NCBI RefSeq assembly: GCF_004793545.1
Contig: NZ_SRYA01000016.1
Span: 1 to 64,000, forward strand
DNA from: Petralouisia muris
GTDB taxonomy: Bacteria; Bacillota; Clostridia; Lachnospirales; Lachnospiraceae
DNA length: 64,000 nucleotides
Direction of reading: 5' to 3'
Under the pieces are notes generated by a model. That model was not told where the DNA came from. It saw only the letters and a list, made by a program, of their open reading frames with translations, and made no database searches. Positions within the stretch are counted from its first letter, which is position 1. Every line of letters begins with the position of its first letter. The position numbers and the translations under genes were made by a program. Shown here one piece after another: positions 52,136 to 62,622 of this stretch.

Positions 52136-53971
52136 TCACTTTTTTCCACAGCACTTTTTATATTTCTTTCCGCTTCCGCAGGGGCAGGGATCGTTGGGAT
52201 ATATTTTCTTCTCCTTAGGCTCCGCAGGCTTGTCTGCGCTTCCCCGCATTGGCACAATCTTTGCCCCGGAATGCTGGAGCGGCACCGGCCTTGCTTCTGA
52301 CAGTTCAGCAGGCATATGCCCTCTCAGCTCAAACATACGGGTATGGTTATTTGCGTCTGCCATCAGGGACGCAAATTTCTCTATATGCCATTTTGAACCA
52401 AATACCATTCCACTTCCGTTCAGCACACCCATAATATCAGAAAGCATCTTCCCTTTGGCAAACTCCTGATAAATAAATGCGCACAGCTCCTCCGCCTCCT
52501 CTGTATCATATTTCAGTTCCTGGCTAAAGAACTCTTTCAGCTTCCAATAAGCAGGTTCTCCCGTAAAATATTTGTTCTGATCGTAATCATGCACTTCTGC
52601 TTCAGAAGGAATGTAATAATCCACCTTCCTCTGAATTTTTTCTATTTTTCGGTATAAACGCTTTTCCTTCAATACATTTAAAAACATTTTCCCGTCCGCA
52701 AGGCTGCAAGGATTCATTTCTTCTGGAATCTTTTGGAAAATTTCCAGAAATTCTTCATAGCTGACGGCATATTCTTTTTTTTGGCTGTATATTTCACAGG
52801 CAACTTTAGCCGGCGCCACCCCGTAAAGGAACCCAAAGCTTTCCAGACATTTCAGCATCCAATTGAGCCTTTTTCGCTCCCGTTGGAATTGAGGAGTATT
52901 TATGGTCTGATATACCTGAATCACCTCTTTTGGCACTTCTATATATTCATCCCGAAAATAAGCAATATAATCCATCTCGAAAACTGCATCCAAACCTTCC
53001 CACTCCTCATCGGTGGGGGAAAAACATTCCCGCTCCATAGCTGCTTCGAATGCCGCAATCTCCCGATCCTCCAGAATCAGCAGGCGTTTCCTCATCACGG
53101 CAGGCGTCAGAATTTCATTGGCGATTTTCTCTGCCAAATCATCTTTTTTCAGTCTGGAATAATGCAGATGCAGCTCCTTGGCCATCTCTGTCAGATCCGC
53201 TTTTTCATAACTGGAAAGCATGTCCTTTACCATCGGATCACGGGATTTTTGATCATTCCCCTGGGATTTCTTCCTTTTATCAATTTCCTCTCCCAGCAGG
53301 TTTTTCAGCAATTCTTCCCGCTGAATTCCCGAAGAATCCACGAATTGATTGATTAAATCAGGCATGGAAAGCTGGTTGCGCTCTGTCCGGCTCTCAGGGT
53401 TTTCACAGACCCGGATTCCATCGTTTCCTGATTCAAAATCTTCTCTGAGCTTCTGGAAACTCCTGTAATCAGCCTCTCCGTTGTAAACCTGATATTTTTC
53501 CCTTAACAGAGAATTTTTCTCAAGGGAATCACTCCAGCTTCCTGCGAAACCCACTTCTTTTGAAATGAGGGGGCTTTGGATCGGAACCTTCCCTCCTTTT
53601 TGTTTCTCCATTACCTCTGAGGCCTTCTTTTCTATTTCAATTCGGTATTCTGCCTTCCGGCCTTCCTCCTGCTGCACCCGGAAGGTAAACCACTTCTCAG
53701 AACTCAGCAATTCATTGACAAAAGTATCGGATGCGCTGCGATAACTATAGAAAAAACCTTTCCGATAATTCACATCTTCTTTCCACTCGTTCAAGGTTAC
53801 CTTCTTCTGGTAAAAATCAAATTCATAATTATCTGTTTTTTCACAGTCCAGCATTTCCTCTAACATCCATGCAAGCTGTGTAAAGGTAATGCCTTCCGGG
53901 ACAAACCCCCGCCGCCAGACAGGAGGCTTTGCGCCTTTTATTTTCATTTTAAGCTGAAACCAGTCCATCAT
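52136..53971 (-). CDS. pRiA4b ORF-3-like protein with C-terminal SEC-C motif
   Basis: A 611-residue cytoplasmic protein. The N-terminus (WFQLKMKIKGAKPPVWRRGF, then FTQLAWMLEEMLDCEKTDNY) is the plasmid pRiA4b ORF-3 type domain. The middle is long, charged and helical with no assigned domain. The C-terminus ends PNDPCPCGSGKKYKKCCGKK, a complete SEC-C zinc motif as in SecA tails. The function of such proteins is not known. Start has AAAGGAGAAA before the tandem ATGs. It is transcribed leftward, convergent with the recombinase gene. Confidence 0.82.
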   Translation of the reverse strand: MMDWFQLKMKIKGAKPPVWRRGFVPEGITFTQLAWMLEEMLDCEKTDNYEFDFYQKKVTLNEWKEDVNYRKGFFYSYRSASDTFVNELLSSEKWFTFRVQQEEGRKAEYRIEIEKKASEVMEKQKGGKVPIQSPLISKEVGFAGSWSDSLEKNSLLREKYQVYNGEADYRSFQKLREDFESGNDGIRVCENPESRTERNQLSMPDLINQFVDSSGIQREELLKNLLGEEIDKRKKSQGNDQKSRDPMVKDMLSSYEKADLTEMAKELHLHYSRLKKDDLAEKIANEILTPAVMRKRLLILEDREIAAFEAAMERECFSPTDEEWEGLDAVFEMDYIAYFRDEYIEVPKEVIQVYQTINTPQFQRERKRLNWMLKCLESFGFLYGVAPAKVACEIYSQKKEYAVSYEEFLEIFQKIPEEMNPCSLADGKMFLNVLKEKRLYRKIEKIQRKVDYYIPSEAEVHDYDQNKYFTGEPAYWKLKEFFSQELKYDTEEAEELCAFIYQEFAKGKMLSDIMGVLNGSGMVFGSKWHIEKFASLMADANNHTRMFELRGHMPAELSEARPVPLQHSGAKIVPMRGSADKPAEPKEKKIYPNDPCPCGSGKKYKKCCGKK

Positions 53972-54134
53972 TTTCTCCTTTGCTTCTGTATGCTCTGTTT
54001 ATAAAATCCTTTCTTCCATCTTATGACAATCTGGAAATAAAAGCAATGGTTCTTTTTTTCTTCCACATTCGGACTTTCTCATCGTCTTTCTATGCCTGAA
54101 GTTCCCTGATACATTAGCCATAGATATTATGCTC

Positions 54135-54162
54135 TTGACTTTGCAGGCGCTTGTGTTATACT
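54135..54162 (+). promoter_or_regulatory. Promoter of the EamA gene
   Basis: TTGACT (54135-54140) and TATACT (54157-54162) are 16 bp apart. Transcription would begin near 54169 and run first through repeat copy B before reaching the eamA start at 54287, giving a leader of about 120 bases. Confidence 0.7.
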
Positions 54163-54179
54163 CAAGAACATATTTCTTT

Positions 54180-54253
54180 GCCAAATAATTTGCTGTTCTT
54201 CTTAAAATAGCAGAAATCTGTTGGCAAATCATTTGGCTCACGGTCACGGGTAT
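54180..54253. repeat. Dyad repeat, copy B
   Basis: Left arm GCCAAATAATTTGCTGTTC (54180-54198) and right arm GGCAAATCATTTGGC (54223-54237) followed by CTCACGG and GGGTATA. In reverse it matches copy C at both arms and both flanks, apart from a 6-base duplication (TCACGG). It lies between the eamA promoter and gene. Confidence 0.75.
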
Positions 54254-54286
54254 ATCTTACAAATAAAAAGCAAGGAGATTACTAAA

Positions 54287-55180
54287 ATGTACAACAAACC
54301 AAAGGACAATTATATCCGGGGCGTTTTGACAATCCTCATGTCTGCATTCTGCTTTGCATGTATGAATGTCTGTATCCGCCTGTCGGGGAATCTCCCATCC
54401 ATGCAAAAAAGCTTCTTCCGCAATCTGGTAGCCGCTGTTTTTGCCGGAATCATTATCCTTAAAAGACGCCGGGGATCGCAGCCGGTTTCTCTGCATATTC
54501 CAAAGGAAGCCCGGCCTGCCCTCATTCTGAGGTGTGTGTTCGGCACTGTAGGCATCCTCTGCAATTTCTACGCTGTGGATCATCTGCTTGTGGCGGACGC
54601 TTCTATTTTAAACAAGCTGTCGCCTTTTTTTGCTGTTATTTTTTCTTATTTCCTGCTGAAAGAAAAAATACTGCCCTTTCAGGCTGCCTGCATTTTCTCA
54701 GCCTTCTGCGGCTGCCTGTTTATCGTAAAACCAGGATTTCACAATGCTGCGCTGCTTCCCGCATTAATCGGAGTATGCGGCGGCCTTGGGGCTGGCATTG
54801 CCTATACCATGGTGCGTAAGCTGGGAACCATGAAGGTCAAAGGACCGGTGATTGTTTTCTACTTCTCTCTGTTTTCCTGCCTGTTTGTCACGCCATGGAT
54901 TGTTATGGACTTTGCGCCCATGACGCTGGGCCAGACCATGACTTTACTGCTGACGGGCTTGTTTGCAGCAGGCGGCCAGTTTGCCATTACCGCCGCTTAT
55001 ACCTACGCCCCTGCCAAAAAGATATCCATTTTTGATTATTCTCAGATTATTTTTGCGGCAATTCTTGGGTTTGCCTTGTTTGGAGAGATACCGGACAGAT
55101 ACAGCTTTATCGGATACGCCCTGGTGATTGGGGCTTCCCTGATGATGTTTTTGTATAACTGCCGCCGGGAAGCGGATTAA
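54287..55180 (+). CDS. EamA/DMT-family transporter
   Basis: A 297-residue membrane protein with ten helices in two EamA repeats (first from VLTILMSAFCFACMNVCIRL, second from AALLPALIGVCGGLGAGIAY). The start at ATG 54287 is supported by AAGGAGATTACTAAA. Such proteins are often metabolite or amino acid exporters. An in-frame TTG upstream lies inside repeat B and is unlikely to be used. It precedes asnA by 197 bp, each with its own promoter. Substrate unknown. Confidence 0.88.
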   Translation: MYNKPKDNYIRGVLTILMSAFCFACMNVCIRLSGNLPSMQKSFFRNLVAAVFAGIIILKRRRGSQPVSLHIPKEARPALILRCVFGTVGILCNFYAVDHLLVADASILNKLSPFFAVIFSYFLLKEKILPFQAACIFSAFCGCLFIVKPGFHNAALLPALIGVCGGLGAGIAYTMVRKLGTMKVKGPVIVFYFSLFSCLFVTPWIVMDFAPMTLGQTMTLLLTGLFAAGGQFAITAAYTYAPAKKISIFDYSQIIFAAILGFALFGEIPDRYSFIGYALVIGASLMMFLYNCRREAD

Positions 55181-55309
55181 TTGCCCGACAGGATTCCTGT
55201 CAACCCTCTGCCGAAATCTCTGTCTCCCTAAAACGGACTGATTTTATGATAAAATATCTGATGGAAAACTATGATTCTTTATCATTTTTTCCAAACTTTA
55301 TCTTCCTTA

Positions 55310-55338
55310 TTGAAAAATCACATCCACAGGCATATAAT
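55310..55338 (+). promoter_or_regulatory. Promoter of asnA
   Basis: TTGAAA (55310-55315) and a perfect TATAAT (55333-55338) are exactly 17 bp apart, about 40 bp before the asnA start. No T-box-like leader is possible in the short remaining distance. Confidence 0.8.
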
Positions 55339-55377
55339 TGATACCGGAAAAGAAAACAACGCATATAAGGAGACAAT

Positions 55378-56388
55378 ATGGAACATTTGATAATACCTGA
55401 TACCTACCGTCCAGAGCTTGATTTGCATGATACACAGATCGCCATTAAAACAGTCAAAGACTTTTTCCAGAATCTGCTGGCGGAACGCCTGAACCTGCAG
55501 CGTGTGTCTGCGCCTCTGTTTGTAGATCCTGCTTCCGGTTTGAACGACAACTTAAACGGCGTGGAACGCCCGGTCACCTTCGGCATCAAAGAGCAGGGGG
55601 AAAAGGAAGCAGAAATTGTCCACTCCCTTGCCAAATGGAAACGCTATGCGCTGAAAAAATATGGGTTTTCCATGGGAGAAGGGCTTTACACGGATATGAA
55701 CGCCATCCGGCGGGATGAAATCACAGACAATATCCATTCTATTTTTGTGGATCAGTGGGATTGGGAAAAGGTAATTTCCCGAGAAGACCGGAATCTGGAC
55801 TATCTGAAAGATACTGTGAGAAATGTATACAAGGTGCTTCGGAAAACAGAAAAATATATGGCAATCCGGTATGATTACATAGAAGAAATTCTTCCGCCTG
55901 ACATCTTTTTTATCACCACCCGGGAACTGGAAGAAAAGTACCCGGAATGCTCTCCCAAGGAACGGGAGCTTTTGATTTCCAAGGAAAAAGGCGCAGTTTG
56001 CATTATGCAGATTGGAGATAAGCTGGCGTCGGGAGAACCCCATGACGGCCGGGCGCCGGACTATGACGACTGGGAGCTGAATGCAGATATTGTGGTATAT
56101 TATCCGGTACTGGATATTGCCCTGGAGCTTTCCTCTATGGGCGTCCGTGTGGACAAAACAGCCCTGTCAGAGCAGCTTGAGAAAGCCGGATGCCCCGAAC
56201 GGGCCCAGCTGCCCTTCCAGAAATCCATCCTCAAAGAAGAGCTGCCCTTTACGATTGGTGGCGGCATCGGGCAGTCCCGGATCTGTATGTTTTTCTTACG
56301 GAAAGCACATATCGGCGAGGTGCAGTCTTCTCTCTGGAAAGAGGAAATTATTAAAGAGACGAAAAGGCATGGGATTCCTTTATTATAA
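55378..56388 (+). CDS. asnA: Aspartate-ammonia ligase (asparagine synthetase A)
   Basis: A 336-residue AsnA, which makes asparagine from aspartate, ammonia and ATP. It has the class II tRNA synthetase-like fold: QRVSAPLFVDPASGLNDNLN, then RRDEITDNIHSIFVDQWDWE with the Mg-ATP acidic residues, and the C-terminal FTIGGGIGQSRICMFFLRKA. Length equals the family norm. AAGGAGACAAT lies before the ATG. The gene has its own promoter and ends 60 bp before the inverted repeat of copy C. Confidence 0.95.
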   Translation: MEHLIIPDTYRPELDLHDTQIAIKTVKDFFQNLLAERLNLQRVSAPLFVDPASGLNDNLNGVERPVTFGIKEQGEKEAEIVHSLAKWKRYALKKYGFSMGEGLYTDMNAIRRDEITDNIHSIFVDQWDWEKVISREDRNLDYLKDTVRNVYKVLRKTEKYMAIRYDYIEEILPPDIFFITTRELEEKYPECSPKERELLISKEKGAVCIMQIGDKLASGEPHDGRAPDYDDWELNADIVVYYPVLDIALELSSMGVRVDKTALSEQLEKAGCPERAQLPFQKSILKEELPFTIGGGIGQSRICMFFLRKAHIGEVQSSLWKEEIIKETKRHGIPLL

Positions 56389-56449
56389 TCAAAACATGGG
56401 AAAGAATTTCCTGAACTTTTGAAAGAAATATTTTACTGCGGAGAAATCC

Positions 56450-56522
56450 TATACCCGTGAGCCAAATGATTTGCGGTTCCCACTGTTTAAAAAGAACCGC
56501 AAATCATTTGGCAAATAAGTAT
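56450..56522. repeat. Dyad repeat, copy C (perfect 19-bp inverted repeat)
   Basis: GCCAAATGATTTGCGGTTC (56461-56479) and its exact reverse complement (56494-56512) flank a 14-base loop, with TATACCCGTGA to the left and AAATAAGTAT to the right. No T-tract follows on either strand. It is an inverted relative of copy B, so the two face each other across eamA-asnA. Confidence 0.85.
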
Positions 56523-56529
56523 GCTGACA

Positions 56530-58230
56530 TTATCCAATCAGACATCTTTTTCCCTGAAACGCAAACCCATATTTTCTGATTTGATCCTGTGGAAAACCTT
56601 TCGCTATAAGCTCCGTCTCATATTTCATTTTCTCAATCTGCACATGAGCATTCGCAAGAACGTCCTCAAGAGTTTTCTCATCCTCATAGGAATTTAATGC
56701 CTTAAACTCAAAAATAAACGCCTTGTCTTTCTTATCCACGGGTTCTAATATAACGTCATACCGTCCATACCCGCTCTCACGGTTCGAACGGATATGATAC
56801 ACATTGGCGAGATTTACCACCATCCCCAGCACAAATCCATGATAAAAACGTTCCGGCTCCTTTTCCTCTGAAGGCTTATTCCCGCTGTCAAAAAAACTGA
56901 AGGTATGCAGCGCCACCTTGTTCATAAACATATTCATCATCTGTACATTATCATCCATCATCGCTTTTATGAACTCATTGCAGGCTGTCTGCGCACTGCC
57001 CCTGAACCATCCCTTTATCATTTTCCGAAACATCCGCTGCACCTCAAAATTTGTGAGCGCCAGCGTATACCATACATCATCTTCCCCTTCCTCTGACGAT
57101 GTATTCAGCGCCTTTAGATACCCTGTTGCCAGCAGCAGACTCCATACAGCGTTGTTATCATCTTCAAGCTGATGAAATACCACCTGTTCCTCAAGCTCCG
57201 TTTGAAAGCTTTTTCCCTGAAGAAGCTCTTCCATTATTTGCTTCATATCGGCATTTCCCTGCTGCACCAGCGAATTTATCAGTCCGTTTTCACTTGTATT
57301 GCTCCAATAAGCTTTATACTTTCCCTTCTGGTCAAGAAACGATACAATAGACCAGGGATTGTAAATATCTGTATATGCGCCGAATATAAAACCGTCATAC
57401 CAGGCTTTCACGCCTTGCTTCTCGTTCCCAAGCCCTGCGTCCTCAAGGGCCTGAAACACTTCTTCCTCGGTAAAACCAAAAGATGTGGCATATTTATCAG
57501 ACGTTACTGTAATCACATCCAGATTATTGAAATCCGAAAAGATACTTTCCTTTGAAATTCTTGTGATTCCTGTAATGAGCCCCCGGCACAACTGAGAATT
57601 TGACTTAAATGTATGATTAAAAAAATTTCCAAAAAATGCAGCGGCCTGATCCCAGGTTCCGGCAAGCCATGCTTCCTGCATGGGCGTATCGTATTCATCC
57701 AAAATAATCATAACATTCTTTTTGAAATATTTTTGAAGGTAGATACAAAGACTCCGAACCGCCATATAAGCTGTGGCGTCATCCATATCTTTGCCCACAG
57801 CCTGGAAAGCCTCCCGATCTGCATCATCAAATTCCTCAGACCTCATAATATGCTTATACTGGGCATAAGTCTCTGTAATTAACTGTTTTACAACGGTTTT
57901 CATTTCTTCCACATTCCCAGTCTTCACACCCGCAAAACTCAAAAAAATTACCGGAAACGTCCCTTGCAGTGTTCTGTATTTTTCTTCCTTCCAAATAGAA
58001 AGCCCTTCAAACAGATCATCCCTCCCTGCGTATTTGTTCGAAAAAAAACATTCCACCATACTCATATTGAGGGTTTTCCCAAATCTTCGCGGACGTGTAA
58101 TAAGCGTTACTGTTGAACCCATTTCCCACCATTCCCTGATAAAATCCGTCTTGTCAATGTAAAATCTGTCCGCCTCCATCAGTTTATCAAACCTCTGTTC
58201 CCCTATGTTAACAATTGTATTGCGCTCCAT
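56530..58230 (-). CDS. AAA-ATPase-like / PD-(D/E)XK nuclease protein
   Basis: A 566-residue protein; ATG 58230 follows GAAGAAGGTG. The N-terminal AAA-ATPase-like part has YIDKTDFIREWWEMG, LITRPRRFGKTLNMSMVECF (Walker A-like) and VMIILDEYDTPMQEAWLAG (Walker B). The C-terminus is a PD-(D/E)XK nuclease domain (GRYDVILEPVDKKDKAFIFE and FKALNSYEDE). Such proteins occur in many copies in gut bacteria and are of unproven function, perhaps linked to mobile or defence systems. Its stop lies 8 bp past repeat copy C. Confidence 0.85.
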   Translation of the reverse strand: MERNTIVNIGEQRFDKLMEADRFYIDKTDFIREWWEMGSTVTLITRPRRFGKTLNMSMVECFFSNKYAGRDDLFEGLSIWKEEKYRTLQGTFPVIFLSFAGVKTGNVEEMKTVVKQLITETYAQYKHIMRSEEFDDADREAFQAVGKDMDDATAYMAVRSLCIYLQKYFKKNVMIILDEYDTPMQEAWLAGTWDQAAAFFGNFFNHTFKSNSQLCRGLITGITRISKESIFSDFNNLDVITVTSDKYATSFGFTEEEVFQALEDAGLGNEKQGVKAWYDGFIFGAYTDIYNPWSIVSFLDQKGKYKAYWSNTSENGLINSLVQQGNADMKQIMEELLQGKSFQTELEEQVVFHQLEDDNNAVWSLLLATGYLKALNTSSEEGEDDVWYTLALTNFEVQRMFRKMIKGWFRGSAQTACNEFIKAMMDDNVQMMNMFMNKVALHTFSFFDSGNKPSEEKEPERFYHGFVLGMVVNLANVYHIRSNRESGYGRYDVILEPVDKKDKAFIFEFKALNSYEDEKTLEDVLANAHVQIEKMKYETELIAKGFPQDQIRKYGFAFQGKRCLIG

Positions 58231-58434
58231 CTTTGCACCTTCTTCCTGCGCCGCTGTTCCTGTTGTCAGAATCCAGGTTTTTAACTTAGAGAAATCATAA
58301 CATAATACAGCAGACAACTGCAAGCAAACTCCATACATTTCCAGGGAATATCTATTATTTTCTAATTGAAATGGCACAAAGACATGCGAGCCTGCAGAAA
58401 ACATATCCCTTCCTGACTATCCGCAGATCAGAAA

Positions 58435-58466
58435 ACGCCAGGCGAGAAAATCCCGCAGCCTGGCGT
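58435..58466 (-). terminator. Terminator after the arabinoside operon
   Basis: A perfect 9-bp stem, ACGCCAGGC (58435-58443) and its complement (58458-58466), with a 14-base loop. On the minus strand TTTTC follows. It lies 12 bp after the DUF624 stop. Confidence 0.75.
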
Positions 58467-58478
58467 CATGCATTTTAT

Positions 58479-59105
58479 TTATTTTTCATAGTTAGCAAAC
58501 ACCCGGCACAAAAGAAAAGACTGCACCCAGGCCATCAGCGCAAACCCTGCAAACGTCCACAGAACTGTCCCGATGACAAATGTCTCTGAGGTATAGAAGG
58601 TCAGAACCAGAAATCCCAGGCTGATCCCCAACATCATCAGGCTGGAAGGCAGATGAGCCCCATTCAGAAGCAGTGCATTTTTGATGGAATGAAATACGGT
58701 ATTCTCAAACCTTGCAATATAGGGAAACAGATACAGGAAAATCAGCATCCAGATTCCAAGAGCCATTGCCAAAACCAACCGCACCGCCGTATACGCCGCC
58801 CCGGCAAACGCCCCGGCAAGCCGAAAATCCAAGACCAGAAGCCCTGCCGCTGCGGTCATAATCAGCCAGCAAAGGGTTGCTGTTTTAAAATTTCCTTTCC
58901 AGGCTTTCAGGTACTCTTTCCATACGGAGGGCTCTTCTCCCCGAACCAGTTTCATTGCAACCGCGTACAGGGCGCTTAAGGAGGCCCCTATGGTAACCAT
59001 CGGCAGGGAAGTCACCACAAATATAAGGTTTAACAGAATGATATCCCCTACCCTTGCGAAAAAACGCATCAGGGGGCTGTCCATTGCCAGTAAATTCATA
59101 TCCAT
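58479..59105 (-). CDS. DUF624/YesL-family membrane protein
   Basis: A 208-residue membrane protein with about five helices, starting MDMNLLAMDSPLMRFFARVG. DUF624 (YesL-like) proteins are almost always next to oligosaccharide ABC transporter genes in Firmicutes and may regulate or assemble the transporter. Here it is the last gene of the arabinoside run, 93 bp after GH51. Upstream there is a short tandem repeat of CCTGCAAATAAA. The start has GAAGGGAATGG; the second ATG is also possible. Confidence 0.85.
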   Translation of the reverse strand: MDMNLLAMDSPLMRFFARVGDIILLNLIFVVTSLPMVTIGASLSALYAVAMKLVRGEEPSVWKEYLKAWKGNFKTATLCWLIMTAAAGLLVLDFRLAGAFAGAAYTAVRLVLAMALGIWMLIFLYLFPYIARFENTVFHSIKNALLLNGAHLPSSLMMLGISLGFLVLTFYTSETFVIGTVLWTFAGFALMAWVQSFLLCRVFANYEK

Positions 59106-59123
59106 TCCCTTCTTTCTTTTTGC

Positions 59124-59186
59124 AGGTTTATTTGCAGGTTTATTTGCAGATTCTTTTCCATGTCTGTCTCATCAAACAGACATGGA
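59124..59186. repeat. Tandem repeat and hairpin between GH51 and DUF624 genes
   Basis: A 12-base unit (TTTATTTGCAGG) occurs about two and a half times at 59124-59151. Next to it an 11-bp perfect stem (59157-59167 with 59176-59186) with an 8-base loop has no T-tract. Together they could lower expression of DUF624 relative to GH51. Confidence 0.55.
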
Positions 59187-59198
59187 AGGAAACGCTTG

Positions 59199-60719
<1,521 letters not shown>

Positions 60720-60768
60720 TTACCTCCTGTTATATACTTTGAAATTAACCATATCACTGGTTTCTCTT

Positions 60769-61614
60769 TTACTCTTTTACCGCTCCTGCCGTCATACCTT
60801 CAATAAAATACTGCTGGAAGCATACAAACAGGACAAATATCGGTATGATGGAGAAAAATGACCCTACCACCAGCAGGCTGTAGTTGTCGCCGTAAGGATT
60901 AATCAGTGTGTTCAACCCCAGTGTCAGCGTGTATTTCTTGGAGTCACGGATTACCAGCAAAGGCCACAGGTAATTGTTCCAGGCGTTCATGCCGTTTAAG
61001 ATAGCCATTGCAGCAAACGCCGGCTTCATAATCGGCAGAATCAGCCGGAAAAAAATCCCGTACTCTGTGGCGCCGTCAATCCTTCCTGCCTCCAGCAGTG
61101 ATTTGGGAAGTCCCTGCAGATACTGGCGGAAGAAAAATATCGTAGATGCATGGGCCACAAAGGGAAGGACAATTGCAACATAGCTGTCCATCATTCCCCA
61201 TCCGGTCAGCTGTTTGTACAGGGGAAGCATTACAACCTCCAACGGAATAGACAAAATAATCAATACGACGATAAACAGTGCATTTTTCCCTTTAAATTCA
61301 TAAGCTGCAAATCCATATCCTACAAATGCGCTGACAATCAGCGTAGCCACTACGGTAATCACTGTTAATATAATACTGTTGGTAAACCAAGTCCAGTATT
61401 CATGCTGCCCCTGAAAGAGAAGCACATAATTGTCAAAGCTCATCCGGCTCCAGTCAATTCCCAGGTTCAAACCGTACTGAAGCAAATCTCCGCCCGGTTT
61501 AAAGCTTGCAAGGAAAATCGTATAAATCGGTATCAGGATCAGGATTGCCAGGACGGTAAAAAAAACAAGCAGCATAATGGTGGCAAGCATGTTTTTATTT
61601 TTCTGACTCTTCAT
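60769..61614 (-). CDS. ABC sugar transporter permease (MalG-type)
   Basis: A 281-residue permease with six helices; ATG 61614 lies just after AAGGAG. The EAA loop reads LLEAGRIDGATEYGIFFRLI, contacting the ATPase. No ATP-binding protein is encoded in the operon, so a shared MsmX-type ATPase elsewhere in the genome must power it. The gene follows the first permease with a 1-bp gap. Confidence 0.9.
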   Translation of the reverse strand: MKSQKNKNMLATIMLLVFFTVLAILILIPIYTIFLASFKPGGDLLQYGLNLGIDWSRMSFDNYVLLFQGQHEYWTWFTNSIILTVITVVATLIVSAFVGYGFAAYEFKGKNALFIVVLIILSIPLEVVMLPLYKQLTGWGMMDSYVAIVLPFVAHASTIFFFRQYLQGLPKSLLEAGRIDGATEYGIFFRLILPIMKPAFAAMAILNGMNAWNNYLWPLLVIRDSKKYTLTLGLNTLINPYGDNYSLLVVGSFFSIIPIFVLFVCFQQYFIEGMTAGAVKE

Positions 61615-61615
61615 A

Positions 61616-62500
61616 TTATCTCTTCTCCTTATCAAATGTTCCGGTAGCCTTTAACTGTATCATATTGATAATCATGACAATAATCAAAAGAATCAGCCCT
61701 ACCGCACAGGCGTAACCCATAGCTCTCTTTTCAATTCCCTGCCGGTACAAATAACCCACAATGGTAAGACCGATATTCTGGGGAGAATTGTTTCCTTTCC
61801 ACAGCATATAGCTTTCAATAAACATGGAAAGTCCCGCATAGATACTGATTGTCATAACGTACACAGTGGTTGGTTTCAGCAGCGGGAAAGAAATCTTGAT
61901 AAACTGCTGCCATTTGCTTGCGCCGTCAATGGAAGCCGCTTCATAGATGTCCGTGGAAATACTCTGAAGCCCTGCCAGGAAATACAGGATATTTACTCCG
62001 GTCCAGCGCCAGCAGGCCAACAGCAGCAGCGCAAAGTAGCTGGTCCATTGCCCTTTCAGCCATTTAATGGCGTCCAGGCCCAAAGCTCCAATCACCTGGT
62101 TTGCCAGAGATGTTTCCATTTCTCCGAACATCAGGCGGAAAATGGTACCTCCAACCACTACGGAGGTAAGAGCCGGAATAAAGTAAATAGATTTAAAGAA
62201 TCCCGGCTTTTTCATTAATTTACTGTTTAAAAGGGTTGCAAACAGCATGGGGAACGGAATCAAAAGAACCAGGGTTCCGATCATATATTTCACACTGTTA
62301 AAGACTGCCTTCAAAAATATTTTGTCAGATAAGAGCCTTTTATAGTTGCCCAAACCAACCCATTCATCCTTCAATACATCCTGAAAACTCAGAAGAACGC
62401 CGTTTCCAATTGGAAAAATCCAAAAGAAAATCACCGTCAGGACAAATGGAAGGACAAATACATAAGGAGCTATTTTTTGAGAATAAAATAATTTCTTCAT
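61616..62500 (-). CDS. ABC sugar transporter permease (MalF-type)
   Basis: A 294-residue permease with six helices; ATG 62500 lies after GGAGGAAGGT. The EAA motif is YEAASIDGASKWQQFIKISF. It pairs with the MalG-type permease directly downstream and lies 122 bp after the solute-binding protein gene. Arabino-oligosaccharide import is inferred from the GH51 gene. Confidence 0.9.
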   Translation of the reverse strand: MKKLFYSQKIAPYVFVLPFVLTVIFFWIFPIGNGVLLSFQDVLKDEWVGLGNYKRLLSDKIFLKAVFNSVKYMIGTLVLLIPFPMLFATLLNSKLMKKPGFFKSIYFIPALTSVVVGGTIFRLMFGEMETSLANQVIGALGLDAIKWLKGQWTSYFALLLLACWRWTGVNILYFLAGLQSISTDIYEAASIDGASKWQQFIKISFPLLKPTTVYVMTISIYAGLSMFIESYMLWKGNNSPQNIGLTIVGYLYRQGIEKRAMGYACAVGLILLIIVMIINMIQLKATGTFDKEKR

Positions 62501-62622
62501 ACCTTCCTCCTTCACTGAAGAGTCAGGGCTGCGTATAGAAAGGACGCAGCCCTAATCTGTACTCTTTTTGCAGTTACTGATTCACTGAACGCATTGTTCC
62601 AGGCATTCTGTGACTGCTCTGC

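Noticed and set aside
53999-54247. 82-codon minus-strand frame upstream of the SEC-C gene
   Set aside because: It overlaps the eamA promoter and repeat B, has no ribosome binding site and no domain.
56450-56522. Simple rho-independent terminator after asnA
   Set aside because: The stem is perfect but lacks a T-tract on either strand, and the same arms recur at 54.2 and 51.2 kb, so it is a repeat first.
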